Made by a program: the position numbers and the translations under genes
Notes under the pieces: generated by a model
What the model saw: the letters and a program-made list of their open reading frames with translations, nothing else
Database searches by the model: none
What the model was told of the DNA's origin: nothing
Assembly (NCBI RefSeq): GCF_004210375.1
Contig: NC_134834.1
Location: 90,648,170 to 90,712,169 of the forward strand
DNA: 64,000 bases
Origin: Tachypleus tridentatus
Taxonomy: Eukaryota > Arthropoda > Merostomata > Xiphosura > Limulidae
Reading direction: 5' to 3'
Part shown: positions 23,835-35,813 of the stretch, one piece after another
Layout of the letters: each line of letters begins with the position of its first letter
How positions within the stretch are numbered: the stretch's first letter is position 1

Positions 23835-24111
23835 TGGTTTGTTTTGAATTTCGCTTAAAGCTACACGTGGTCTATCTGCGCTAGCCGTCCCTAATTTAGT
23901 AGTGTAAGACTAGAGGGAAGGCAGCTAGTCATCACCACCCACCGCTAACTTTTGAGCCATTCTTTTATCAACGAATAGTAGGAGTGACCGTCACATTATA
24001 TCGCCTCCACAGCTTAAAGGGCGAGCATGTTTGGTGTAACAGAGATTCAAACCAGTGACCCTTATATTGCAGGTCAAGTGCCTTAAGCATCTGGTCAAGC
24101 CGGGCCAAGAC
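23835..24111 (-). mobile_element. SINE-1 copy, full length, with target duplication
   Basis: Full order on the minus strand: ggcccggcttgaccagatgc head, degraded B box (actggtttgaatctc), body, and tail with gaatttcgcttaaagc (reversed). A 9-bp duplication gtgaagaat lies at 23826-23834 and 24112-24120. Confidence 0.93.
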
Positions 24112-24129
24112 GTGAAGAATCTGTTTATT

Positions 24130-24215
24130 TGTGTTAGAGCAAAATCTACGTCCCGCGCAGGAATTGAACCCCATATATTAACGTTGTAGATCCACAGAAA
24201 TACCATTGTCAAACC
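24130..24215 (-). mobile_element. SINE-3 copy, internally deleted
   Basis: Minus strand: ggtatttctgtggatctacaacg, ggggttcaattcc (B box), then a shortened middle and gattttgctctaacac tail. It starts 10 bp after the target duplication of the SINE-1 copy next to it. Confidence 0.75.
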
Positions 24216-25017
24216 AGAAAAATGATCATGCATGTAAGTTACAATACATGCAATCAGTGTATGATATATTTCTTATATCTTCTTATTGTCATATTATGTA
24301 TATGTCAAACTAAGATTAGTGTATGCTATCTTCCTGTTCTATTCAGTGTTTCGATGGTAACAGATACGTAACTAACAGATACACTGTACTTCATGTTATT
24401 GTAATTTAAAAAAAAATTGAAATTAGTTAAATCAAGTTCGTGATATCATATGATATTGCATCTACAAAAGTACTCAAAGCTAAAACTAGTGTTTATGTGT
24501 TCCGAGAGTAAGGTATAATTGTTTCTTTGTTTAATGTTACTTTCGTTTACAATACTGGTTACGAAATCAAAATATCTATTTTTCTTTTAGTGATCTTTTT
24601 TATCAGACAGATAATTTTGCATTTTTGGTTTAGCAGATGAATTTAGAAATATCAAAAATAGATGCACTTTGTGAGATGTTATTAGATTTACGACCGACAA
24701 CATCGCTAAGATCATGTGATCACTCAAATCCTTAAACAAAGCTTTCTACTTTTTATAAAGACAAGGACACGAGACAAGTACGTTTAGTTAACTACACACA
24801 TTACTACATAGCTGATGTTTCGTTTGATTTAAGTTGGTTAACGTGCTTTGATCGGAATTTAAAATTACTTTCTTACAGTGAACACGCAAGAACAAAGGAA
24901 GACTCGAAGTATTACTAACCAAAGGCAGAAAGGTAGTTATTATTCAAACATAACTCAACAACTTCAGGTCAATTAGACGAACCGAAACAAAATGGTGGGA
25001 TGTTACTCTCAGTCCTC
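24216..25017. other. Gene-free stretch
   Basis: AT-rich, no repeat or gene recognised. Confidence 0.5.
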
Positions 25018-25069
25018 TTTACCCTGATGATGTGAAACTATATTCACTGAAACGTTGATACGTAGTAAA
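25018..25069 (+). ncRNA. Hammerhead-ribozyme-like motif, three stems
   Basis: TTTAC (25018-25022) pairs with GTAAA (25065-25069) as stem I, with one bulged C at 25023. Core CTGATGA is at 25024-25030. GTGAA (25032-25036) pairs with TTCAC (25043-25047) around ACTATA as stem II, but a T-T mismatch closes it at the core. GAAA is at 25049-25052. ACGT (25052-25055) pairs with ACGT (25060-25063) around TGAT as stem III. GTA at 25062-25064 is an acceptable NUH cleavage triplet, so a cut is predicted after 25064. Topology is type I. This is the most complete candidate here. Confidence 0.5.
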
Positions 25070-25574
25070 TAGTTACCTACTTACGTTTTGCAATGCGAAT
25101 AATTATGAAAGAACATACAGTTCCTTTCCCATCAGTCTCCATACCATTGGTTTATCACTAGAACTGGTTTCACCTTGTCGCACGACTCAATTATAATAAA
25201 TCTGAGACGACAGGGTATTGGAAGGAGCATGTTAATCAAGCAGCAAGACAGTCTCAATAACAAAGACTCAACTCATGCATAATGTTAAGTTTTCATGTTT
25301 ATAAAGTTGATGTAAAAGAGGATATGTATAAGAGGTATAGTCTTTACTGTAAGAGGTTTATTGATGCTACATTAATGGATTTAAGGAAGGGAAGTCTTAA
25401 TATTTGTTCCTGTCTAAGGCTTGAATTCCATGGAATTTTCGCATTAGTTCTGCAGTCGCAGAACATTCTTTCTTCTTCGCACAATTGTTTGCTATTATGT
25501 TGTTTACAAGTTCATTCTGCAATTTTGTTTCGAACTATTTAGATTTAGTAATTACTTTTTTTATGTTGGTAATG

Positions 25575-25690
25575 GGTGTTTTACTTATAGCAAAGCCACA
25601 TCAGGTTTTCTACTGAGCCCAGCGAGGGGAATCGAACCCCTTGATTTCAGCGTTGTAAACCCGTAGACTTACCGCTGTACTACCGTGGGT
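25575..25690 (-). mobile_element. SINE-3 copy, near full length
   Basis: Minus strand: tagtacagcggtaagtctacg (A box), ggggttcgattcccc (B box), tail gtggctttgctataagtaaa. Flanks gttggtaat (25565-25573) and gttagtaat (from 25697) could be a duplication with one mismatch. Confidence 0.92.
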
Positions 25691-26105
25691 GCGTTAAGTT
25701 AGTAATACACGAAGTATTATTTATTTGTTGTCAATGTACTTTTGAAAACTGTCTTTGGATTCACATTAAGTTATCAGCTGAACTTGAGTTATTTCTAGCT
25801 CAGGAGTAAAACGAAGTAAATATTCTCAGTTATCAACTTTTATAAATTGATTTGTTCGAGATTAGAGCAGTTATCTTGCTTCTGTTTAATTCTAACTTAT
25901 CATATTTCCTTAAGTTTTCAATATCAATTAGTTCTAATTTCCATAATATATCTTTTCGAGCCTTTTAATATTGTAGTACACCTATTTTGTAAACGAAGGA
26001 AGAGCTACATATTTTTTGTAATAACGAACTAATGAAACGTTTTCAGCATATTAAATTACTTCTTGTTACTGTATGTATAATTTGTGTACGTTGTTCGTAT
26101 GAGTT

Positions 26106-26374
26106 TGCCCAGCGTGGCCACACAGTTATGGCGCTCGACTCGAAATTTGAGGGTCATGTCTTTGAATCCCGTCACACAAAACATGCCCACCCTTTCAGCC
26201 GTGGGGGCATTATATTTTGACAGTCAATCACACTTCTCGTTGTTAAAAGAGTGACCCAAGGGTTGGCGATGGGTGATGGTGACTAGCTACTTTTCATCTA
26301 GTCTTACACTGCAAAGTAAGGGAAAGATAGCCCCCGCGCATGTTTGCGCGAAGTACAAAAAACAACAACATATT
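26106..26374 (+). mobile_element. SINE-1 copy, with target duplication
   Basis: Complete order with a moderately altered head (gcccagcgtggccacacagtt) and B box (gtctttgaatccc). The tail is aaaaaacaacaaca. An 8-bp duplication tatgagtt lies at 26098-26105 and 26375-26382. The frame at 26032-26220 runs into it and is not a gene. Confidence 0.9.
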
Positions 26375-26382
26375 TATGAGTT

Positions 26383-28230
26383 AATTTTGCGTATTTCTTT
26401 ACAATATATATATACAAGAAAAATGTTGACATTAATCTAAGAATTTTTCGATACATTATTTTTCAAGTTATTTGACAACAAAATAATTCCACAATTATAT
26501 TAGAGTCCAGACTGACGAACTGGGTAGAAATAAAGAAATATTAAAACCATTAGATTACATATTTAACTCAAAAATATGGTCTCTCGTATGTTTCATTTAA
26601 GAAATATGTTTCCTCTTTCTTTGCCATAAAGAGATAAGGATCTATAAGAAGTGATTTTTGCAATTCTCGTAAACTTTTTATTTGCATTTTTGCTTCTAAA
26701 GTGTTGAAAACTACAAGCAATGTTCAAAAACTTGTTCACAACCAAAACGTCACACTTCACTCAGTATGAACAGTAATATTTATATATCACCTTCACCCAT
26801 TATTGAATTCAATGAAATTTTAATACATCGTTGACCATCACAGCATAATTTACACCTTTAGCTGTGAAATGAGTTTTTGTTAGCCAGTACTTCTTTTGCT
26901 TTTCGAAACCCAAGAATCATATTTACCAAAGTTAATGAAAACATGATCACTCAGCAAAGCAGAACATGCCAATCTCTGTTGTTCTCTTTCATTCAAAAAT
27001 ATTTATCAAACATGAAATTCAAAGCTCTGCTGAAGAACCTAGTATTTAACGTGAAAACTCTAAAAAACATTTCTACACGTTACACGGGTGCTGCTCAAAC
27101 ATAGAATCTTAAACTCGTCTCCAAACTCAAACTCAAACTTGGTCATTCTAGTTGAAATAAAGTATAAATATCACTTAACATGTGAAGTCATATCGATATG
27201 TGTTTCACCTGATCTCTTTTGTTGGATTGGTCCATTCAGCATCTTATCTTTCCGTTTGTGACATGGTCAGTTGGGGTACAAACACTTTGAATACGACTTT
27301 AATATAATCAAATTTCAGCAGGAGTGACAAAACCATGCTTTAAAAATACTTTAGATCACCTTTTTTACAAGATGTAACTGTCACATTTGGCATAGATATT
27401 GATTTTACCTTCAGTAGTAAACTTTTAGGGCTGGGGCAGTCTGATTTACTGGAACATCAAGCAAAAAGAGAAGGTAAGTTAGCTTTGATCACCTCTATGC
27501 GTTTCATGCCATCTGCAAGAGAATTATTAGGCGTCAGTGTTTAGAATAGAAGTAACTTTGGAGGCATTTGGAACAAATTATAACATTTCCAGAAAGAGTT
27601 TTGAAGACATCTTCAGAGTTCACTATAACACGGTTCTAAGTTATGTCTTTTCCAGTTAGGTCCATATTTCCCATGGAATATAGCAATCTATATTTTTTTT
27701 CAGTATGACTGAATGATGTGTCAGTATCATGATTACAGTGCGGGCTTTATGAGCCACTCAGGAAACAATGTGACAAAATACTATATGACGCACAGTTACG
27801 AAAGTACCTTAGTTTTATTCGATAATCTATTTTTAATGAGTAAAGATATCATTCACTGTACTAAGCAAACAGCGATGCCACTGATTGAAATTCTGAATCA
27901 TAAAACGAGTGTATACTTTTTCAGTGCTTAACTTGTACATATTGTACATTTATATACAAATTAAAAGGTTTAAAAAAATTCAGAATATGAAAACGATAGA
28001 GTAAAATAATAATAGCTGTTACAAAATAAAACTATATTTCGTTATTAATTACATGTCATAATTAATTCTCAAGTTCTTTAGTAAGAGCATTTGTGTTAAA
28101 ATTGAATACAAAGTAGAAAAAACTTATCTTAAGTGAAATAAAACTGCATAAGCGGTTTTATATAGGAGTCAATAAAGATAGAAAACAATAATGTTTTCGC
28201 AACAGATAAACACGTTTCATATTATAATTT
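26383..28230. other. Gene-free stretch
   Basis: About 1.85 kb with two small frames (26877-27104, 27713-27931) that show no domain, signal or splice evidence. No repeats recognised. Confidence 0.5.
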
Positions 28231-28243
28231 CCCTACAGGTTGA

Positions 28244-28523
28244 GGGCCCAGCATGGCCAAGCGCGTTAAGGCGTGCGACTCGTAATCTGAGGGTCGCGGG
28301 TTCACATCCCCGTCGCGCCAAACATGCTCGCCCTCCCAGCCGTGGGGGCGTTATAATGTGACGATCAATCCCACTATTCGTTGGTAAAAGAGTAGCCCAA
28401 GAGTTGGTGGTGGGTGGTGATGACTAGCTGCCTTCCCTCTAGTCTTACACTGATAAATTAGGGACGGTTAGCACAGAGAACCCTCGTATAGCTTTGTGCG
28501 AAATTCCAAAACAAACAAACAAA
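28244..28523 (+). mobile_element. SINE-1 copy, full length, youngest-looking
   Basis: 280 bp, close to the family consensus throughout, with a B-box-like ggttcacatcc at 28299-28309 and an (AAAC)n tail. A perfect 13-bp duplication ccctacaggttga lies at 28231-28243 and 28524-28536. The anticodon-loop position reads ctcgtaa. Confidence 0.97.
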
Positions 28524-28536
28524 CCCTACAGGTTGA

Positions 28537-29655
28537 ATGGATTTTACTTCTTGACAAATATTTAGTTTTTGTCACGACATGAAGGAAAAAGATCCCATTT
28601 CAATTATCTTGATCGAGTTGGAACAATATATGCATATATATATATTAGATATCCCAATTACATTTTCAAATTATTCTCTCTTAGTACATATGTAGATTGG
28701 TATTCACAAACCTATAATTCAGCACAATAGTATTTTATAAGGTAATCTTTTGTGTATTCTTATACTTCTATATAATGACTCTATTAATAAAGTTTACTGA
28801 ATTAGAAAAATATGCAATGTATCAAATGTTCTCGAAACGTTTCTTTCCTATATAACCTAAATATTTTTGACGAAGTATGAAAATGTCATGAATCGTATAT
28901 GAGAGAGAGAACTTTGAGAAAGGTAGTATATTTTAGAAGAGACAAATGTAACGAATTATTATATCATCATAAAACATCTGTCACTTATATATAACAATAA
29001 ATTAATTGTTATTAACTAAAGCTTCATTAAAAATGAACTATATTTTTTGTCTAAGTGAAAAAGTAAAAGAATATTTATGTCAAACATATCTTTTATATAT
29101 TTTGCTGTCAAAATCTAAAGATCTATGATTTCTAAAATACTCTGAATTAATATAATAATTTGAATCACAAACAAACAAGAAAGACAAATAAATCAGTATT
29201 TGCATCATAAAATTTCTGCTTGATTCATGTTGAAATGCGTTTATTAGAAACATAAGCCTAGCTTGCATGAATATATATCTTGGCATTGAAGATTTTATAA
29301 TAAATCACTGATAATTAGATAAAATTGTATATCTTCTGTTCGAAGTAGGAGAGATTACATTACTATAAAAATTCCCTTACAACTAAAGTATAATTAAAAC
29401 TTGCGAAACTGACGAAAAATATCACCATTCCAAAATTAACACTTTAATTAGCCAAATCAAGTAAGACAATTGTTCACAAATAACAATTTAATAGAAACAA
29501 TTAGACTATTTTAAATAAACATAGATAATAGGAAACTTATTTATCTTTATAATAATTTAAACATTTTCAGAGTTATTTTATTTAGAAATGTTTCTTACAA
29601 AGAGAAACACGATGAAGAACGATTTCTTTAGCGATAATATGTTATTGTATTTAGT
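28537..29655. other. Gene-free AT-rich stretch
   Basis: Contains an (AT)n tract near 28628-28650. The minus frame at 29080-29286 has no support. Confidence 0.55.
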
Positions 29656-29660
29656 AATAA

Positions 29661-29742
29661 CCATCCATCGCTAACTTTTGGGATACTCTTTTACCAACAA
29701 ATAGTGGGATTGACCGTCACTTTATAATGCTCTTACCTTATA
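29661..29742 (-). mobile_element. SINE-1 middle fragment
   Basis: Only the central block is present: ccatccatcgctaacttttgg, gatactcttttaccaac, aaatagtgggattgaccg and tttataatgc, on the minus strand. Head and tail are absent. Confidence 0.8.
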
Positions 29743-30940
29743 ATGCCGAATTTATTAAAGTAGAAACTAATATGATTAAAAATTCTTCAAGTAAATGGAT
29801 ATATGGAAAATAAGTCATATTGTCATTGCTCAATGAGCATTTGAACCTTCATAATACACAATTTATACTCAGAAACCCTTTCCAACATACTTGAAACTGG
29901 TTATGCAAATTTTAATATCTAGAAATATTTCACTGTGCAATGTGTTATTTAAATATTTTCAAATCGCTTAATTTATGCAACCAGAATAATGGGATCTATG
30001 AAATTATAAAGGAAAGATTTTTTGGAACATCCTATTTGTGTACGTAATAGAAATGTTTGTTATTCCTTTGAGTGCATGGATTGAGCTGAAAACCCGACTT
30101 TACGATCTGAAACCTTTATTCCGTACATCTAATATACAAAGGTTTTCGCTGCGTCTTCTCATATGCTAATGAAAATAGACAGAGCATAAAGAATTATAAT
30201 CGCACTATCGCGTCCTGTAACATTGGTTGTGGTTAAATAACTGAATCCGTGGTGCGGATAGTAGTGGACTATTTTAAATAACAGTATCAACTGTAACAGT
30301 TTTATAAGTTTATTTGAATTTCTATCTGCATCATCTAAAAACCAAGTATTTTTTTAAAGCATTTCCTTTTATATTGAAATCAAACCATTTCAGTTTAACA
30401 TTGGGCCTTATGTATTCTTATGAAAGGAATATCTTAAAGCATTACTAGGACGTTTGCGAAAACAAGACACGTTTCGTGTCACGTGAAGAAATTTATATAA
30501 TATTCGATTTAATTCAGTGTTACGGTATTTATGTTTGAAACGTGAGAAACTTTGTAATAATGCACATAGTGCATCGTATTACATTACGTTTTATATCCTT
30601 AACACAGCTTATCAATTTTATAAAGCAGTTAAAGGTTTGTTCTACGACTGCACTACTTAGAATATTAATTTTGTAACTGGTTTTACAGTGGCACTCTCCA
30701 GTAAAGTTTATGATTTTTGCAATGCTACAGCGCCCATTATATGTACGTATATATAAAACTTCATGGTAATTTACTGAGTTTTAATTTTGAGTTATTCTCA
30801 GTAATTCAGTTTCATTAGAAGATGTTCGTTATATTTATGAAACAATGTTGAATAATTACTTTCTGTTGAGCGATGTTGCGTACAATATTTCGTTGGAAAT
30901 GTTTTCGTACGCAAACATTTGACCAATTGTTTTACATGTC
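29743..30940. other. Gene-free AT-rich stretch
   Basis: Nothing recognised. Confidence 0.5.
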
Positions 30941-31056
30941 ACTCGTTGGGACAGCGGTAAGTCTAGATTTATAACGCCAAAATCAGATGTTCGATTCCCT
31001 ATGGTGGGCAAAGTAAATAATCTCAAGTAACTTTACTGCAAGATAAAACGCACACA
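30941..31056 (+). mobile_element. SINE-3 copy
   Basis: actcgttgggacagcggtaag (A box), tttataacgccaaaatcag, B box gttcgattccc, then ggtgggcaaagtaaataatc and a tail ending in cgcacac. Complete but substituted. Confidence 0.85.
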
Positions 31057-31057
31057 T

Positions 31058-31192
31058 TGTTTCTCATATTCGAGCAAAGCTGTACAAGGACTATCTGTTC
31101 TAACTTTTCATAATTTGCAGTTGATGGAGTAGAGCGTTCAACACTTGGACTTCTTTAATAGAATAGCTGGACTTGACCGTCACTCATATAAA
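31058..31192 (-). mobile_element. SINE-1 copy, decayed
   Basis: Tail block (cgagcaaagctgtacaagg, actatctgttctaac) followed by scrambled body blocks (caacacttggacttcttt, gactggaccgtcac-like) on the minus strand. The head is lost. It abuts the SINE-3 copy tail to tail. Confidence 0.6.
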
Positions 31193-32102
31193 TCGTAACG
31201 TGGGAAGCCAAATTATTTTGTTATAACTGGACAAAAACATTCGACTCTTTGATCAGTATCCCGACATTAGTCACTAGGCAACACAGAACTGCTTACACAA
31301 ATTTCATTAGAGATGCATTTAGCCATTTCTTGACACCAAATCACTGGCTGTGAAATAAACCTATCGTCCTTAAATTACCACTTGCCTTGTATATGATAAA
31401 TACATTATAGTTGAAAATGGTTAATTTACAAAGGAGAAGAGGAATCGTCAAAAAGTATAGAAACAAGTTGAATCAAAGTTTTTAAAGGTTTCGAAGAACT
31501 TATGTTGGTAGCAAAGAAGAACTTAGAAAATTTAGAGTGTGGAAATCTCGGCTTTCAAGAATCAACCTAAAAATCTCTCTTTAGCCTGCGCAGGAGTTTC
31601 TTTAGTAGCTATGTTTAGATTCTGGCGCAATATAACTAGCCGTTTTTTTTTCTAGGCTTCAGTGCTTGAATGACTTCGAGAATAAACTTGGCCAACAGAA
31701 ATCAAAAACTGATATAATCTATTCTTTTCTTTGAAATATCAACATAAAAATAGCCTTATAACCTGCGCATTAGATTTTTAATAGATATGTTCAGATTTGA
31801 ATAAAATATTCAAAGCTATTTCTGTATGTTTATGAAACGACAATAATAATGACAATATGAACAATCTAACAATCTGAAAATTAGATTATTTGTCACTATC
31901 AATATCTTAGCAGCCTTATTATTTCAAGAAAAAGTCTGCTTATAAAATGAATTTTGTCTTAACGTTCTATTAGAATTTTTGGGAAATTCCTGGGCGATCT
32001 TTATTATGAACTACTATGTGTTCATGATATATATATGTATATAAAATCTCAGCTATCCATCTAGTATAACAAGAGATCAAGAACCCAACATGTTTTTATC
32101 AA
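31193..32102. other. Gene-free stretch
   Basis: Two loosely similar pieces (31555-31660 and 31735-31815, both with aacctgcgca-type words and tagctatgtt/tagatatgtt) hint at an old duplication, too decayed to call. No gene. Confidence 0.4.
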
Positions 32103-32201
32103 TACAGAGCTACACAGTGGAATGCCTGTGATTTGCCCACTGCGGCTTTCGAAATATCATTTTTCGTGTTACAAGCCTTCAAACATGCTGCTAAGCAACA
32201 G
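32103..32201 (-). mobile_element. SINE-2 copy, decayed
   Basis: Minus-strand order is kept: agagctacacagtgg tail side, tgtgatttgcccac, tttcgaaat at the B-box position, gtgttacaag, and aaacatgctgctaagc at the head. Many substitutions. Confidence 0.6.
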
Positions 32202-32413
32202 GAAGACGAATTTCTTCACAAAGTTACAACATTATACTATACGTTAACACACTGTTCGTCTACTGTTTATGCATTATGAATGTTTATTATGTACTTAGCG
32301 AAAGTGTCACTAATACAAAAGAACTCAGTTCAAATATAAATATTTATTTTCAGAACAAAAACCTTTACTGTATAATATTTAGTTACCAATGATTTGTATG
32401 TAGTAGAGAGAAA

Positions 32414-32843
32414 GTGTACCTTAGATTTACATCTAAAATGTGTTAAAAATTTCATGCAAAATGTTTTAGTTCTGGTGTACCTTAGATTTACATATAAAAT
32501 GTGTTAAAAATTTCATGCAAAATGTTTTAGTTCTGGCGTACCTTAGATTTACATCTAAAATGTGTTAAAAATTTCATGCAAAATGTTTTAGTTCTGGTGT
32601 ACCTTAGATTTACATCTAAAATGTGTTAAAATTTCATGCAAAATGTTTTAGTTCTGGTGTACATTAGATTTACATCTAAAATGTGAGTTAAAAATTTTAT
32701 GCAAAATGTTTTAGTTCTGGTGTACCTTAGATTTACATCTAAAATGTGAGTTAAAAATTTTATGCAAAATGTTTTAGTTCTGGTGTACCTTACATTTACA
32801 TCTAAAATGTGTTAAAAATTTCATGCAAAATGTTTTAGTTCTG
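32414..32843. repeat. Minisatellite, 60-63-bp unit, 7 copies
   Basis: Units start at 32414, 32475, 32536, 32597, 32657, 32720 and 32783. Each runs from gtgtaccttagatttacatc to the gcaaaatgttttagttctg end. Five of seven units carry a perfect TTAGAT-ttac-ATCTAA hairpin. Units 5 and 6 share an extra ag and a ttttatg variant, showing local duplication. No open frame is kept across units. Confidence 0.95.
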
Positions 32844-33373
32844 ATAAATGCTATAAATTTATAAATATATAAAATACATTATTTTATCGTTGTATAAATT
32901 TTTCGTAATCAGTATACGATGTTTGTTGCTTTAAATCCCCTGTTTAAGATGTTACCTAAACAGTGTTGTAGTTACTATAGAAACATTTTTTTAAAGAATA
33001 AACATACTGTTTTATAAACGATAACAAATATTTCAAATCTATAACAAAAGGAACCCTAAAACTTGTAAAAGCCTGTCAAAAACATAGCCAGCGTAAATTC
33101 TGCAAAAGTAGTTTATTATTATAATCTCACTGCTTATTCTTAGTGTAGCTAAGACACTTTAGTTTGTTACGTTTTCTATATGACTTGTCATATTGTAGAG
33201 TATCCAACAAGAACTTCAATCAACAAGGAGTCATTGTATTGTATACACATTATGTTACACTGATATAAATGTAGCTATAGTAATTCGTGTCTCGTCGTTC
33301 TTGTAGGAGAAGTGAAATAGATTAAAATATATCCTAAAATAGTTTTATTAGCACCTTGTAATATTAAACAAAA
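32844..33373. other. Spacer between two arrays
   Basis: About 530 bp of AT-rich DNA with no gene or repeat recognised. Confidence 0.55.
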
Positions 33374-33757
33374 GGTGGGAATACTTCTAATAACACAAAT
33401 CACACATTATGCAGAACGTGGACGGTAATATAATATCTGAATATTTGGGTGGGAATACTTCTAACATTACAAATCACACATTATGCAAAACGGGGATGGT
33501 AATATCTGAATATTTGGGTGGGAATACTTCTAACATTACAAATCACACATTATGCAAAACGTGGATGGTAATATCTGAATATTTGGGTGGGAATACTTCT
33601 AACATTACAAATCACACATTATGCAAAACGTGGATGGTAATATCTGAATATTTGGGTTGGAATACTTCTAACATTACAAATCACACATTATGCAAAACGT
33701 GGATGGTAATATCTGAATATTTGGGTGGGAATACTTCTAACATTACAAATATCACAT
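33374..33757 (+). repeat. Minisatellite, 69-bp unit, about 5.5 copies, with in-frame open reading
   Basis: Units start at 33375, 33449, 33518, 33587, 33656 and 33725 (partial). The first interval is 74 bp because of a 5-bp insertion; the rest are exactly 69. Since 69 is 23 codons, one frame stays open (33409-33759, 116 codons). It repeats a 23-residue peptide that contains NTS, NIT and NHT, all N-glycosylation sequon patterns. There is no signal peptide or family resemblance, so I take the frame as a by-product of the array. Confidence 0.93.
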
Positions 33758-35789
33758 AATTTTCCAAAGGGTGGAATGTGATTGTTTTTGTGAGAATACT
33801 TTTTGAAATTAATGTTGAAGATGGAGACGTTAAAATTATTTACACAAGCACTTGTTAACCGTTTTCGAATAGGTTTACAGTGCAAAATGATGTGTAAACT
33901 AATTATCTAACAATAGTAAAAATAAGCTTTGTCTTCAATCAAGCAATGCGAAAGAAATAATGTAAAATGTCAGTGATCGCTAATACTTCTTATGTTGGGG
34001 AACTAAAATAAGAATGGAGACAGTAATGTCCTGAAACATATATCATCGACACTATTGGTACCATTAGCTAGTAATGGACCTGATATCATTGAACAGCACC
34101 CCTCTGTTTATGGCATATAGACATCAACATCTGTCATCTACAAGTAATACAAGTAAAATGGCTAGGAGGACAAAATAGAAATTAATTAGTTGCTGATATG
34201 AGATATGTAACTGGTCACCCAAAATGAATAGTTTCTTGTTCCACGTGAAATTTGAATCACGATATAAGTGCAACCCTCTCCGTTTGGTATTAAGTCTCAT
34301 ACATGACTTTAATTAGCCTTTTCATACCTGTTAGGGCACGTCTTCTATGTGCAGAGAGCTCAATGCTCCTAGATATCAGATCCGTTCAACGCGACTGTAA
34401 ATATAAGATATCAGTTGTCATGTTGCCTTTAGCTACGAAATTATTGTGAAAACAAATGAAAACCTTATGATGTGAACTTATTATTGCTCTACTCCCATTA
34501 TATGTTAGCTAAATGGGTCTGGATATTGCAGAAACAAGGAAACACTTTAGAAATTACTGCGTCATCGGAGCCTTGAAAGATAAAGATAGAAATTCGTGAC
34601 TACAGTTTAAGTTTGACCGACGGTGGAGCCATAGGTGTCTTCTCGTACTATGCCACTTCACTAACTGTGTTCATTTTTTGTTGACCATATATATCAGAAT
34701 TTTAATCTAGCCTGCCATCATTCCACAAACTCGTTTTAACAGTTGTTTGGAGAAACATCACTTTCAAAGTTTACATTGCTCAAAATGGAACCATGTTTTA
34801 ATTGTAATGGATCTGCTATGGGACGTTGTGGAATGGCATGATGTTGTGTTTCAAAAGAATTATATAAATTGTAGATGGATAGTATAAATAACAGAATTTA
34901 TACTGTATCAAAAATGCTATAAACTAATTCCACTTGCTTGTGTGTACTTTTGGAATAAAAGAGAATTATTTAAAGCTCTGGATAAACGGGTGGTCTGAGT
35001 ACATTTATCACCAATTGTATTGTAATAACAGAGTAGAGAAGAATAGTTCATCTTTAAAATTGATTTCAATATAACTGTATGAACTGTTGATGAGAAGGAG
35101 AATTATTTAAAGCTCTTGATTCAACTGTGCTGATTAACTGTGCATCTAACTTTTCTACATACGCTTGACTTGTTTTAATTAAAATTACTTTTAAACAAGC
35201 GGACTGCGTGCTGTTTGTTTATTATTGAAATTTACTGCCAGCGAGTTACACATATCTACTGTAAAGAATTCTGTCCACAAATAATCATAAATCCTTAGAG
35301 GCTGTGACTAGTTCCAAAGTTCAAAACGATTCCTATTAGCGTTACATTAATATTATTTCTGAAGCCTAAAACAAGGATTTTCCGACACTAAATCAATATC
35401 ATAAACCTTTGTTCATAAAGAACTGAATGCAAAACAATTAAATGTATTCTGGTTAGAAATGTATTTGCACACATTGCATCACATTTAATTTGTAGCTACG
35501 AGCCTCACATGTGAATGGCTGCTAAAATTCGAAAGAAGCGATGCTTAAAAAGCAAGTTGATAGACGTTTCAAATCCTCAGTCTCTGACCTTTATACTACT
35601 ATACGTTAGCTCAGCTTTAGTGTAATTATGTAATTCACCGTACAAACTATACAGTAAAACTACTTGCAACTTTATAAGGTATTTGAATAAACAGCACATA
35701 GAACAATAATGAAACGTTTTAGCTGTAACAATTCACTAACGATTTAGATTAGGTTCTACGAAACAATTTATTGCGTAAAACAAAATCCC
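33758..35789. other. Gene-free stretch
   Basis: About 2 kb. A 19-bp word gagaattatttaaagctct occurs at 34961-34979 and 35098-35116, possibly the ends of a diverged 137-bp duplication. No gene or transposon recognised. Confidence 0.5.
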
Positions 35790-35813
35790 ACGTGTATATA
35801 TATATATACACGT
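35790..35813. repeat. Perfect 24-bp palindrome
   Basis: ACGTGTATATAT followed by its exact reverse complement. Probably an (AT)n microsatellite flanked by acgtgt/acacgt. Confidence 0.8.

Noticed and set aside
23498..23884. 128-codon frame, longest in the window
   Set aside because: It reads through T and G homopolymers and ends in a SINE-1 tail. Composition is typical of translated AT-rich DNA.
28254..28309. tRNA gene candidate (A and B boxes, ctcgtaa anticodon-like loop)
   Set aside because: The arms do not form a proper cloverleaf, and the segment continues into the SINE-1 body with a target duplication around the whole unit. The same holds for the other tRNA-like heads.
32414..33757. CRISPR-like arrays
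   Set aside because: Units are head-to-tail minisatellite repeats without unique spacers, in a eukaryotic sequence.
33409..33759. 116-codon repeat protein
   Set aside because: The frame is explained by a tandem unit whose length is a multiple of three. No promoter, signal peptide or homologue is evident.
35790..35813. Regulatory operator or terminator from the 24-bp palindrome
   Set aside because: It is an (AT)n microsatellite with matching flanks, and no adjacent gene is present.
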